A DNA stretch of 64,000 bases, from positions 1,874,501 through 1,938,500 of the forward strand of contig NZ_CP034683.1 in assembly GCF_003990335.1 (NCBI RefSeq). Direction: 5' to 3'. Of the stretch, positions 57,799 to 64,000 are shown in pieces. Under the pieces are notes generated by a model. That model searched no databases. It was given only the letters and a program-made list of their open reading frames with translations, and was not told the DNA's origin. The DNA comes from Rheinheimera mangrovi. GTDB lineage: Bacteria > Pseudomonadota > Gammaproteobacteria > Enterobacterales > Alteromonadaceae. Each line of letters begins with the position of its first letter. The stretch's first letter is position 1. Position numbers and translations under genes: made by a program.

Positions 57799-59504
57799 AA
57801 TTCCGGCCCCAAACTAAAATGCAACTGCAAGGCCTGGTTGGAGGGCACATCCAATCCCCAGGCGACATCAATACGAATAGGGCCAACAGGGGAGGCCCAG
57901 CGCACACCTAAACCTACACCACGGTAAATATCGGCCTTATCATTCCAGGCGCTGCCCGCATCAACAAAGGCGGCGGCCCACCAGTTACCAGACACCCTGT
58001 ACTGGTACTCCAGTGCAGTGCTGGCAAGGTAGCGAGCGCCAATCAAGCTGCCATCTTCAGCTACAGGCGAGATAGATTCATAAGAGTAACCGCGAATACT
58101 GTTATCACCACCGGCAAAAAAGCGTAATGACGGCGGCAGTTCAGTGATAGCTTCCATCAATACTGCGCCAGCATCAAAACGCACCAGATAACGATGGTCT
58201 TCAGAAAAAGATCCTATCCAGCCAACCCGGCTGCGGATCCGCACAAAGCTACTGTCAGAGCCCCAGGCAGGGTCTGAGATTTCAGTACCAACTAAGTACC
58301 GGCTGGCTTCCGATGGCATACTGCCTCCGCTGTCCCAGCTGCGGCTAAAACTGATGCCGGGCATGATCAGATTGGCACTGCCTGAGTCTTCACCCTGCAC
58401 ATAATCTTCGTATAACCAGCGCACAGAAGCCGTTCTGTACCAGGCGTCGTCCAGTAACCAGTGGCGTTCCAGTGCTGTGTTGTACTCCTGACTGCGGGTA
58501 TCTTCTAAATCTTTATTTTTAATACCAAAGTTCAGTTTATAAAAATCTTCACTGACATTTTTTTTCGGCCATTTGTAGCCCGCCTCAACGGTTTGCTCAG
58601 GACCGGATAAGGCCATTTTACTGTTTAAGCTATGGCCTCTGTCATTCAGCCAGGGCTTGTTCCAGTTCAGCTTAATACGGGGGCCAAGATCGGTGGAATA
58701 ACCCACACCCGTCTCAACTGTATTTCGAATTTGGGGTTCTACTTTAATCTTCACGGCCAGTTGCTGCTGCGCGTTTTCGGGTTCATCCACTGTGACATCT
58801 ATACTCCGAAACCAATTGCTTTCGGCCAGTCGTTGATTTAATTCACCCAGCTGGCTTGACAGATAAGGCTCGCCCGGCTGAAAGGGCAGCATAGAGCGAA
58901 GGCGCTCGTCACGGATTTGGCTGCCTTCAAAGGCGACTTCACCAAAGTGATAACGAGGTCCTGAATCAAATTGAATATGAATAAAGCCTTGCAGCAAAGA
59001 TGGAGCAACGGACAGTTCCTGCTTCACAAATTTCGCCTGAAAGTAACCCCGGCGCAAAGCCAAAGAGTTCAGTTGGTTTTTAATTTCTTCATAGCGTCCA
59101 TGGTGTACCCTGTGGTTTACCTTAGGCCCAACTTGCTTCACCAGTTTGATAAATTCAGGATCGGTGGAAGCTTCACCTAAAACCTCTACTTTGACTGATT
59201 TCAACCGCACAGCCTCACCGGGTTTAATGGTCAGCCGTAGTTTTTGTTTTTTATCTTTGCCTACCAGGCTGGGTTCGATAGCAAGGCGGTAATAGCCTAC
59301 AGCCCGGCCTGCCAGTTTGACATCTTCAATCACTTTGTTTTGAAAACGTCTGGACCCCAGGTTGTTTTTAGCAGGCAACCTGTCTAAATAAAGTTCAATA
59401 TTATCGGCAAGGGGGCCTGAAACGCCCTTGAGTTCTATTTGGGGATGCGCTGCGGCTGCAGAGGCAGCAAGCAGCGCCAGAATGGCCAGAGTCCTGTACA
59501 ACAA
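57795..59504 (-). CDS. tamA: translocation and assembly module subunit TamA
   Basis: A 569-residue Omp85-family outer-membrane protein. Signal peptide 1-19 (LAILALLAASAAAAH), about three POTRA domains (20-265; GPRYHFGEVAFEGSQI in the last), then a 16-strand barrel with FFAGGDNSIRGY (the conserved RGF/RGY lid motif) and ending SLGPEL-type aromatic-poor C-terminus. The start is a rare TTG at 59504 (or TTG at 59501) with AGGA about 11 nt upstream; no in-frame ATG gives a signal peptide. A TTG start would keep expression low relative to tamB. Confidence 0.95.
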   Translation of the reverse strand: MLYRTLAILALLAASAAAAHPQIELKGVSGPLADNIELYLDRLPAKNNLGSRRFQNKVIEDVKLAGRAVGYYRLAIEPSLVGKDKKQKLRLTIKPGEAVRLKSVKVEVLGEASTDPEFIKLVKQVGPKVNHRVHHGRYEEIKNQLNSLALRRGYFQAKFVKQELSVAPSLLQGFIHIQFDSGPRYHFGEVAFEGSQIRDERLRSMLPFQPGEPYLSSQLGELNQRLAESNWFRSIDVTVDEPENAQQQLAVKIKVEPQIRNTVETGVGYSTDLGPRIKLNWNKPWLNDRGHSLNSKMALSGPEQTVEAGYKWPKKNVSEDFYKLNFGIKNKDLEDTRSQEYNTALERHWLLDDAWYRTASVRWLYEDYVQGEDSGSANLIMPGISFSRSWDSGGSMPSEASRYLVGTEISDPAWGSDSSFVRIRSRVGWIGSFSEDHRYLVRFDAGAVLMEAITELPPSLRFFAGGDNSIRGYSYESISPVAEDGSLIGARYLASTALEYQYRVSGNWWAAAFVDAGSAWNDKADIYRGVGLGVRWASPVGPIRIDVAWGLDVPSNQALQLHFSLGPEL

Positions 59505-59529
59505 AATGCGAACTATCCTTTGTGTTTAA

Positions 59530-59552
59530 AACCGGGTCAGTGGCACCCGGTT
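59530..59552 (-). terminator. hairpin between ABC operon and tamA, possible terminator
   Basis: AACCGGGT / ACCCGGTT (59530-59537 with 59545-59552), 7-nt loop. On the minus strand it is followed by two more T (four T in all with the stem end). It lies 59 nt past the ABC permease stop and 25 nt before the tamA start, so tamA's promoter would have to overlap it; a read-through structure is the alternative. Confidence 0.4.
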
Positions 59553-59610
59553 AATTGGTAAGAGTATAACAGTCACAAAGAGTTCAGTACGTTTTCAACG
59601 GCTTAATCGG

Positions 59611-60780
59611 CTATTCTTTCACCCTCGCAAACAAAAATGTTTTCATCAGCAAGGACCATTCGGGCTCTTTACCATACATTCGGATGCCAAGTTCAAACAC
59701 ACGGCTGGCGGCATTTTTCAGCCAGAACAGGCAAGCAATCAGCAAAAGCAGAGATAAAATCCACTCCCACCAGGGCACTGAAACTGAAGCCATACGCATC
59801 GGCATAGCGGCAAAAGAAGTGAGTGGGAACAAGCTCAGTATATGCATCAGCGTGCCTTCAGCATTATCCATTGCACTGAAAACCACACCTAAAGGTACTG
59901 TAGGTAAAAACATAATAATAGAGCGGCTGGAATGGTTTGGATCATCAATAGTTGCGGCAAAACCAGCCATAAAACTATTGATCAACAGCAAACCTAAACT
60001 GACAAAAAGTAAAGCACTGGCCAGTTCTAAAGCTGTGATTGGCAAAACAAACATACCTTTGCCTTTCATCAGTGAAACAGCCTGGATCATCAGGTATAAA
60101 AACAAACCTGTGGTGACCATGCTTTTTAAACAAAACAAAGAGATCCCCAGAATTTTACCGTCAATCCATTCTTTGGTGCTGATCAGCGTCAAGAGTTGTT
60201 CCGTAACCCGTTGCTGCTTTTCTGTGGTAATGGCGGTAAACATAAAGCCAAAGCCTGAAAATACGCCAATACCCAACAGGATCAGCAAACCGCCACTGAC
60301 CATTTGTTGTTCTTTGTTTTGTTTAGCTGAGTCTTTTTTCAGAAAAACCAGCTGAGTTTCAGGCAGACTGTCCACAATCTTTTTTTGTTCTGCGCTCAGT
60401 GGCAACTGACTGATACGTTGTTTCTGCAGCCAGTTTTGTAGTTCAGGCGTTATTTTCTCCTGCCAACTGGCACTGGATTCAGCCGTCATCACCAGTTTGT
60501 CGTCTTCTACCTGTACTACTAAATCCCAAACCTCGCCAAGACCAGAGAGAGCTGTTTCTGCTGAGTCGGCTGGAATTTGGCTAATGGTAAAACCGCTGAT
60601 TTTAGGGGCGGAAGCGCTGCTGACCAGGGCTATTTTGTAGTCATTATCCAGCCAGGTTTTTACCAGTGGCCAGGCACTCATCAAGACTAAAGACAGCAGC
60701 ATCAGGCCAATACTGATGATCTCTTGTTTCCATTTAAAATAACGTTGGAACTCAAAAACGGCTATGGTCCATAAATTCAT
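59611..60780 (-). CDS. ABC-2 type transporter permease, NatB-like
   Basis: A 389-residue membrane protein with one helix at about 20-42, a periplasmic domain of ~150 residues, and about five helices from 175 on. The plan and the segment ITTEKQQRVTEQLLTLISTKEWIDGKILG (split here: EKQQRVTEQLLT, WIDGKILG) match the NatB/ABC-2 permease group, which exports sodium, drugs or peptides depending on the member. Its ATG overlaps the ATPase gene by 4 nt. Sodium export, as in Bacillus NatAB, is only one possibility. The frame-shadow on the opposite strand is not a gene. Confidence 0.87.
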   Translation of the reverse strand: MNLWTIAVFEFQRYFKWKQEIISIGLMLLSLVLMSAWPLVKTWLDNDYKIALVSSASAPKISGFTISQIPADSAETALSGLGEVWDLVVQVEDDKLVMTAESSASWQEKITPELQNWLQKQRISQLPLSAEQKKIVDSLPETQLVFLKKDSAKQNKEQQMVSGGLLILLGIGVFSGFGFMFTAITTEKQQRVTEQLLTLISTKEWIDGKILGISLFCLKSMVTTGLFLYLMIQAVSLMKGKGMFVLPITALELASALLFVSLGLLLINSFMAGFAATIDDPNHSSRSIIMFLPTVPLGVVFSAMDNAEGTLMHILSLFPLTSFAAMPMRMASVSVPWWEWILSLLLLIACLFWLKNAASRVFELGIRMYGKEPEWSLLMKTFLFARVKE

Positions 60781-61742
60781 GCTGCATCTCCTTCTGCACT
60801 GGTTTGCCGGGTCGCTGGTGTTTGTTGATTGTGTCGCTGCACAGCAGTGAGATACAACTGATGCAAACTGGGCTGAATACGGCTGAAATCAGCCAGTTCA
60901 GCGAGGCTGGTCAGCTGCTGCAGTAACTGACTGACGCTGTAGCCTTTGTGTAAGGTCAACTGAATTTTATCCGGATCTGAAATTTGGAGTTCTGCCACTG
61001 CCGTTAAACGCTCCAGAGCTTCGGGGTTGACTTGCTGTTCAAAGCTCACTTCAAACCACTGTTTGGGGTCCAATTGCTGGCTGACTTGTGCCAGACTGCC
61101 CTGAGCCACCAGCTCGCCTTTGTTTAGCAGTAACATTTGATCGGCCAGACGTTCAACCAAGGCCATTTGGTGGGCGCTTAATATAACGGTTGTGCCGCTT
61201 TGTTTTAATTCTGTCAGGATGGATAACACATGCTCCTGATTCACCGGGTCCAGACCGGAAAAAGGTTCATCTAAAATCAATAGATCCGGTTTATGCAGCA
61301 CACAGCTAATCAGCTGGACTTTTTGCTGATTGCCTTTGGAGAGTTTATTTAAGTTGTCATCCATTTTTTCCAGCAAATCGAGCCGGGTACACCATAAAAT
61401 CAGGCCGGCCTCAATATCAGCTGCTGCCATGCCACGTAATTTACCAATATAAGTCAGGTTTTGTCGTACAGTTTTGTCCTGATACAAACCACGGTCTTCC
61501 GGTAAATAACCGTAACAACGCTGCGGTAATGCGCTAAGCTCTTCGCCTTTGTATTCAATACGTATCTGGCCAGCATCGGGTCGGGTTAAACCCACCAGCA
61601 TACGGATCAGGGATGACTTTCCTGCGCCATTAGGACCTAGCAGGGCAAAAATCTGACCTGACTGAACGTCGAAACTAATTCGATTAACAGCTTTGACCGT
61701 ACTGTAACTTTTTTCTATTTGATATGCTGAAATCCTGAGCAT
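60777..61742 (-). CDS. ABC transporter ATP-binding protein, NatA-like
   Basis: A 321-residue ATPase: Walker A GPNGAGKSS (36-44), Q-loop region, signature LSKGNQQKV (134-142), Walker B LLILDEP (154-160), and the switch His in LSAHQMALVERLADQ. The C-terminal ~95 residues are an extra domain found in drug/Na+ exporters of this type. It powers the overlapping permease. ATG 61742 has AGGA 6 nt upstream; TTG 61757 is not used. A 182-nt gap to the divergent hydrolase holds the promoter region. Confidence 0.92.
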   Translation of the reverse strand: MLRISAYQIEKSYSTVKAVNRISFDVQSGQIFALLGPNGAGKSSLIRMLVGLTRPDAGQIRIEYKGEELSALPQRCYGYLPEDRGLYQDKTVRQNLTYIGKLRGMAAADIEAGLILWCTRLDLLEKMDDNLNKLSKGNQQKVQLISCVLHKPDLLILDEPFSGLDPVNQEHVLSILTELKQSGTTVILSAHQMALVERLADQMLLLNKGELVAQGSLAQVSQQLDPKQWFEVSFEQQVNPEALERLTAVAELQISDPDKIQLTLHKGYSVSQLLQQLTSLAELADFSRIQPSLHQLYLTAVQRHNQQTPATRQTSAEGDAA

Positions 61743-61924
61743 GATGTGTCCTTGCAAGCAAGTTAGAGTGATGATGTATCACCAGCATATCAATGCTAAA
61801 GCTTTAACAAAAATAGTAAAATGTGACAAATTATTAACCTGTAGTTTCGCGGCTGTATTGTCAGCGCTTTGTCATTTGTTTTGAATAGAATGAACTTTCG
61901 GATTATCGGAGCAGGAATGAACTC

Positions 61925-62665
61925 ATGATCATCAAATCCAAAATGACCATAGTACTGTTGCCAGGCCTGGATGGCACAGGCACTTTATATCAGCAACTGG
62001 CGCAACAATTGGCTCCGGATTTTGAGCTTCAGGTCATTGCTTATCCTTTGGACCAGCTCTGGGGTTATGCCCGGCTGCTGGAGTTTATCCGGCCGCAACT
62101 GCCAAAACGTCCTTACTTGCTGTTAGCTGAATCCTTTTCAGGTCCTTTGGGTATTCTGCTAGCGGCAGAAAAACCACAGCATCTTACAGCCCTGGTGCTG
62201 TGTTGTACCTTTGGCCGTAATCCATTACCTGCTATCAAAGGTTTGGCCAGCGCTGTGGATAAGCTGCCATGGAATGAACTGGTGCATCACTGGACCGCCT
62301 TGTGGTTACAGGGGCGTTATGCCAGTCCACAGTTATCGGCGTTATTAGAGCATGCTCTGACTATGGTGCCGGAGCAGGTGATTAAACATAGGGCTAAACA
62401 GGTGCTGCGGGTCGATGTGTTGGCTGACTTTGCCGCTTTAACTCTGCCTATATTGTATTTACAGGCACGGCAAGACCGGCTTATCTGGGCATTCAACGCT
62501 AAAACCCTAAAGCAGTTGCAACCCGATATGCAGTTGGTCAAATTAGATGCGCCACATTTTTTGCTTCAAGCCATACCCGAACAGGCGGCGTGGCAGCTAA
62601 AACTCTTTATTGAGTCGCATCAGGTTGCAACACAACCACAACAAAGGTCAGTGAGTATAGTCTGA
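61925..62665 (+). CDS. alpha/beta hydrolase
   Basis: A 246-residue cytosolic hydrolase of the alpha/beta fold. LLPGLDGTGTLYQQLA near the start forms the oxyanion region, Ser70 in AESFSGPLG is the nucleophile, Asp in LQARQDRLIW and His in LDAPHFLLQ complete the likely triad. The nucleophile elbow is A-x-S-x-S-G rather than the usual G-x-S-x-G. ATG 61925 has AGGA about 9 nt upstream (ATG 61943 possible). Substrate unknown; esterase or lactonase-like. Confidence 0.85.
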   Translation: MIIKSKMTIVLLPGLDGTGTLYQQLAQQLAPDFELQVIAYPLDQLWGYARLLEFIRPQLPKRPYLLLAESFSGPLGILLAAEKPQHLTALVLCCTFGRNPLPAIKGLASAVDKLPWNELVHHWTALWLQGRYASPQLSALLEHALTMVPEQVIKHRAKQVLRVDVLADFAALTLPILYLQARQDRLIWAFNAKTLKQLQPDMQLVKLDAPHFLLQAIPEQAAWQLKLFIESHQVATQPQQRSVSIV

Positions 62666-62681
62666 CCCTCACAGTGCTGTT

Positions 62682-62915
62682 TTAACGAGCCGGGTTTTTA
62701 TCGGTCTGAGCCGTCAGTAAAAACAGGATTTTATCCATATTTAGCTTTTCATAGGGCATTAAGCGCTCAGGTTTGCCTTCACGCAAAATAGATAAGTGGT
62801 CTTCAGTAAACGCCAGTACAGCCGCTGAAGTGATAATGGTATTGCCTTCTACTTTGTAGGTGCAGTGGGCCAGATCTAAAAAAGCCAAAATACGGGTACG
62901 AATACTTGACATCAT
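62682..62915 (-). CDS. small uncharacterised protein
   Basis: A 77-residue protein, unrecognised. It begins MMSSIRTRILAFLDLAHCTY, carries ITSAAVLAFTEDHLSILREG in the middle and ends in Asn-Pro-Ala-Arg; no signal peptide or clear membrane helix, mixed alpha/beta by eye. GGAG lies 8 nt before ATG 62915, which supports a real gene; the frame extends upstream to 63101 without a ribosome site. It is convergent with the hydrolase (16 nt between stops). Confidence 0.65.
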   Translation of the reverse strand: MMSSIRTRILAFLDLAHCTYKVEGNTIITSAAVLAFTEDHLSILREGKPERLMPYEKLNMDKILFLLTAQTDKNPAR

Positions 62916-63260
62916 GGGTTGAGCTCCGGTGTAGCGCTTTTTAATAATATTCCCTGGTGGTGAACTACTTCTCTCACTCCGGGAGGAGTTCTCATGCAAG
63001 TGCTCTGACAAAAGCTCATCTGCTTTTGTTCCGCACAGCGGAGAAAAAGTTGGAAAATTGCGATGAATACAGCATGAATTTAAGTTTGTGTGATCATTCA
63101 ATGCTTTTTGCTCTGTTGCCTGAGCAACGGACTACTTCGGCAGGCTGCCTTTGCTGGCGATTTTGTGCTAAAAGGAACCAATCTCTTTCGTCAGAGTCAA
63201 GTGAACGGCGAAAATAGCTGAAAATAGCGGTTGATCCGTTACAACAAGGAAAATACACAG
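62916..63260. other. 345-nt region upstream of the lipoprotein gene, several short hairpins
   Basis: Inverted repeats: ACAAAAGC/GCTTTTGT (63008-63015 with 63022-63029, 6-nt loop), GTTGC/GCAAC (63115-63119 with 63124-63128) and GCCTG/CAGGC enclosing about 20 nt around 63118-63148. A long leader for the lipoprotein is possible. I recognise no riboswitch. An 86-codon frame at 62957-63217 has no ribosome site and is not credited. Confidence 0.4.
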
Positions 63261-63707
63261 GTGAAACAACAGTATTGGATTGGATTGATAGGCATCACAG
63301 TGGTGCTGGCAGGTTGTTCATCGACTAACCATAGGCGATCTGAAACCCCCGCTATTTTTAAAGCCTGTGTGCATCCAGACCAAAGCAAACAATTCAGTTA
63401 TCGCAAAGGCCGCCCGATGCAGATAGAACAAAAGGTGATGATGCAACGTATAGCTACAGAGCGGCCACTGCGCGGACGCTCGCGTCCGGCCAATGCGGAC
63501 CGTTATAACAAAGAGCCTGGTGAAGGTCCTCTCTATGACGAATTGGCCGAATTGCTGGAAACCACACAATTTTGTAAAGAGGGCTATTTTGAACTCGACA
63601 GCAGTTTTGAACATGGTTACGAGCGTATTATTGCTGAGTGCAATGACAGCGCGACTGAACAGGAGATGAAAAAACTACCTGTATGTGGTCCAGCTGACAG
63701 GTTGTAA
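63261..63707 (+). CDS. small outer-membrane-type lipoprotein, uncharacterised
   Basis: A 148-residue secreted lipoprotein. GTG 63261 starts a signal peptide (WIGLIGITVVLAGC) with lipobox LAGC, Cys at residue 19; AGGA-like sequence lies about 10 nt upstream. Ser-Ser-Thr follow the Cys, not Asp, so outer-membrane sorting is expected. The mature part is basic and then acidic, with paired cysteines (KACVHP, QFCKEG, AECNDS, PVCGP) suggesting disulfides. No known domain was recognised. No terminator is evident downstream. Confidence 0.75.
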   Translation: MKQQYWIGLIGITVVLAGCSSTNHRRSETPAIFKACVHPDQSKQFSYRKGRPMQIEQKVMMQRIATERPLRGRSRPANADRYNKEPGEGPLYDELAELLETTQFCKEGYFELDSSFEHGYERIIAECNDSATEQEMKKLPVCGPADRL

Positions 63708-63748
63708 AATAAAGCACCTAGTACCCGGCAGATCAATCCTTTGACCGC

Positions 63749-63775
63749 AGTTGTGCGCAACAAGTGTGCACAACT
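63749..63775. repeat. inverted repeat downstream of the lipoprotein gene
   Basis: AGTTGTGC / GCACAACT (63749-63756 with 63768-63775), perfect 8-bp stem, 11-nt loop, no T-tract. Confidence 0.5.
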
Positions 63776-63811
63776 CCCCAAGCTGCATGCTTGTGTCGCT
63801 TCCTTCCCAAC

Positions 63812-63842
63812 CCCCTGATCTGTGCTAACTCTGTTTCAGGGG
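63812..63842. repeat. inverted repeat near the window end
   Basis: CCCCTGA / TCAGGGG (63812-63818 with 63836-63842), 17-nt loop, no T-tract. Function unknown. Confidence 0.4.
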
Positions 63843-64000
63843 CCAGATAGTTCAGTTGTATTTCCTGATCCTTTGCGCTGAATCATAAACTACAGCCTGT
63901 TAAACAGTCATGATCAGATTTTTATCCTTAGGTCTGAAAAATGTTGCCGATGGTCAGCTTGTGTTTACCAGTCTGTCGGAGTCGTCAGTCAGAGCATGTG

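Larger units (their letters stand above)
63708..64000. other. right-end region without an assigned gene
   Basis: Two inverted repeats (listed) and no complete gene. An ATG at 63910 opens a 30-codon frame that runs off the window (starts MIRFLSLGLKNVADGQ); it has no ribosome site, so whether a gene starts here cannot be told. All three minus-strand frames are stopped within about 50 nt of the right edge. Confidence 0.4.

Noticed and set aside
59684..60355. 223-codon plus-strand frame
   Set aside because: It is the antisense shadow of the ABC permease, with no domain and no ribosome site.
62957..63217. 86-codon plus-strand frame before the lipoprotein
   Set aside because: No ribosome site or recognisable sequence; lies in a hairpin-rich leader.

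Overview
The window looks like chromosomal DNA of a gammaproteobacterium of the Alteromonadales/Rheinheimera-Alishewanella kind. The grounds are a monomeric NADP isocitrate dehydrogenase, the orders nudJ-mnmA-hflD-purB-roxA and cspD / clpS-clpA / infA-bpt-aat-trxB, a tamA-tamB pair, an ERIC-like repeat and Fur- and FadR-like sites. The genus is inferred from gene content, not proven. No rRNA, tRNA, CRISPR array, prophage or insertion sequence was recognised.

Layout. 1-2470: a membrane histidine kinase, cut by the window edge, divergent from uppP (2558-3373). 3360-13312: a dense signalling block with REC-HDOD, REC-PAS-GGDEF-EAL, HTH-REC, REC with a degenerate HD-GYP, a FIST-domain protein, two soluble histidine kinases, a CheC-like phosphatase and a CheY-like receiver. 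The core closely resembles the nitric-oxide-responsive HnoB/HnoC/HnoD network of Shewanella, with a NosP-type FIST sensor beside its kinase. 13507-26568: an envelope polysaccharide locus in two divergent operons (wecA, flippase, nitroreductase, pyruvyltransferase; then GT4, wecG, GT2, wzz, wzy-like and a second flippase), plus a periplasmic binding-like protein and wecC. 26762-34246: housekeeping genes (YdcF-like, Leu/Val dehydrogenase, DUF4826-like, roxA, purB, hflD, mnmA, nudJ).

34631-43161: icd, a small repeat cluster, cspD, and the N-degron genes clpS, clpA, bpt and aat with infA and trxB; a 127-bp ERIC-like element starts at the base after the clpA stop. 43393-50253: a very large propeller histidine kinase, a hemolysin III-like membrane protein, a glycosyltransferase, a Nif3-like protein and cmoM. 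50254-50681: an intergenic stretch holding a sigma70-like promoter overlapped by a Fur-box-like site, several clean hairpins and a strong terminator, i.e. a candidate iron-regulated structured RNA of about 214 nt. 50682-64000: a tricorn-like S41 protease, tamB-tamA, an ABC-2 exporter pair, an alpha/beta hydrolase, a small unknown protein and a lipoprotein.

Working together: the signalling block probably sets cyclic-di-GMP level in response to NO or a related ligand, and so could control surface attachment; the adjacent polysaccharide locus makes a lipid-linked glycan probably starting GlcNAc-ManNAcA. Their adjacency suggests, but does not show, a regulatory link.
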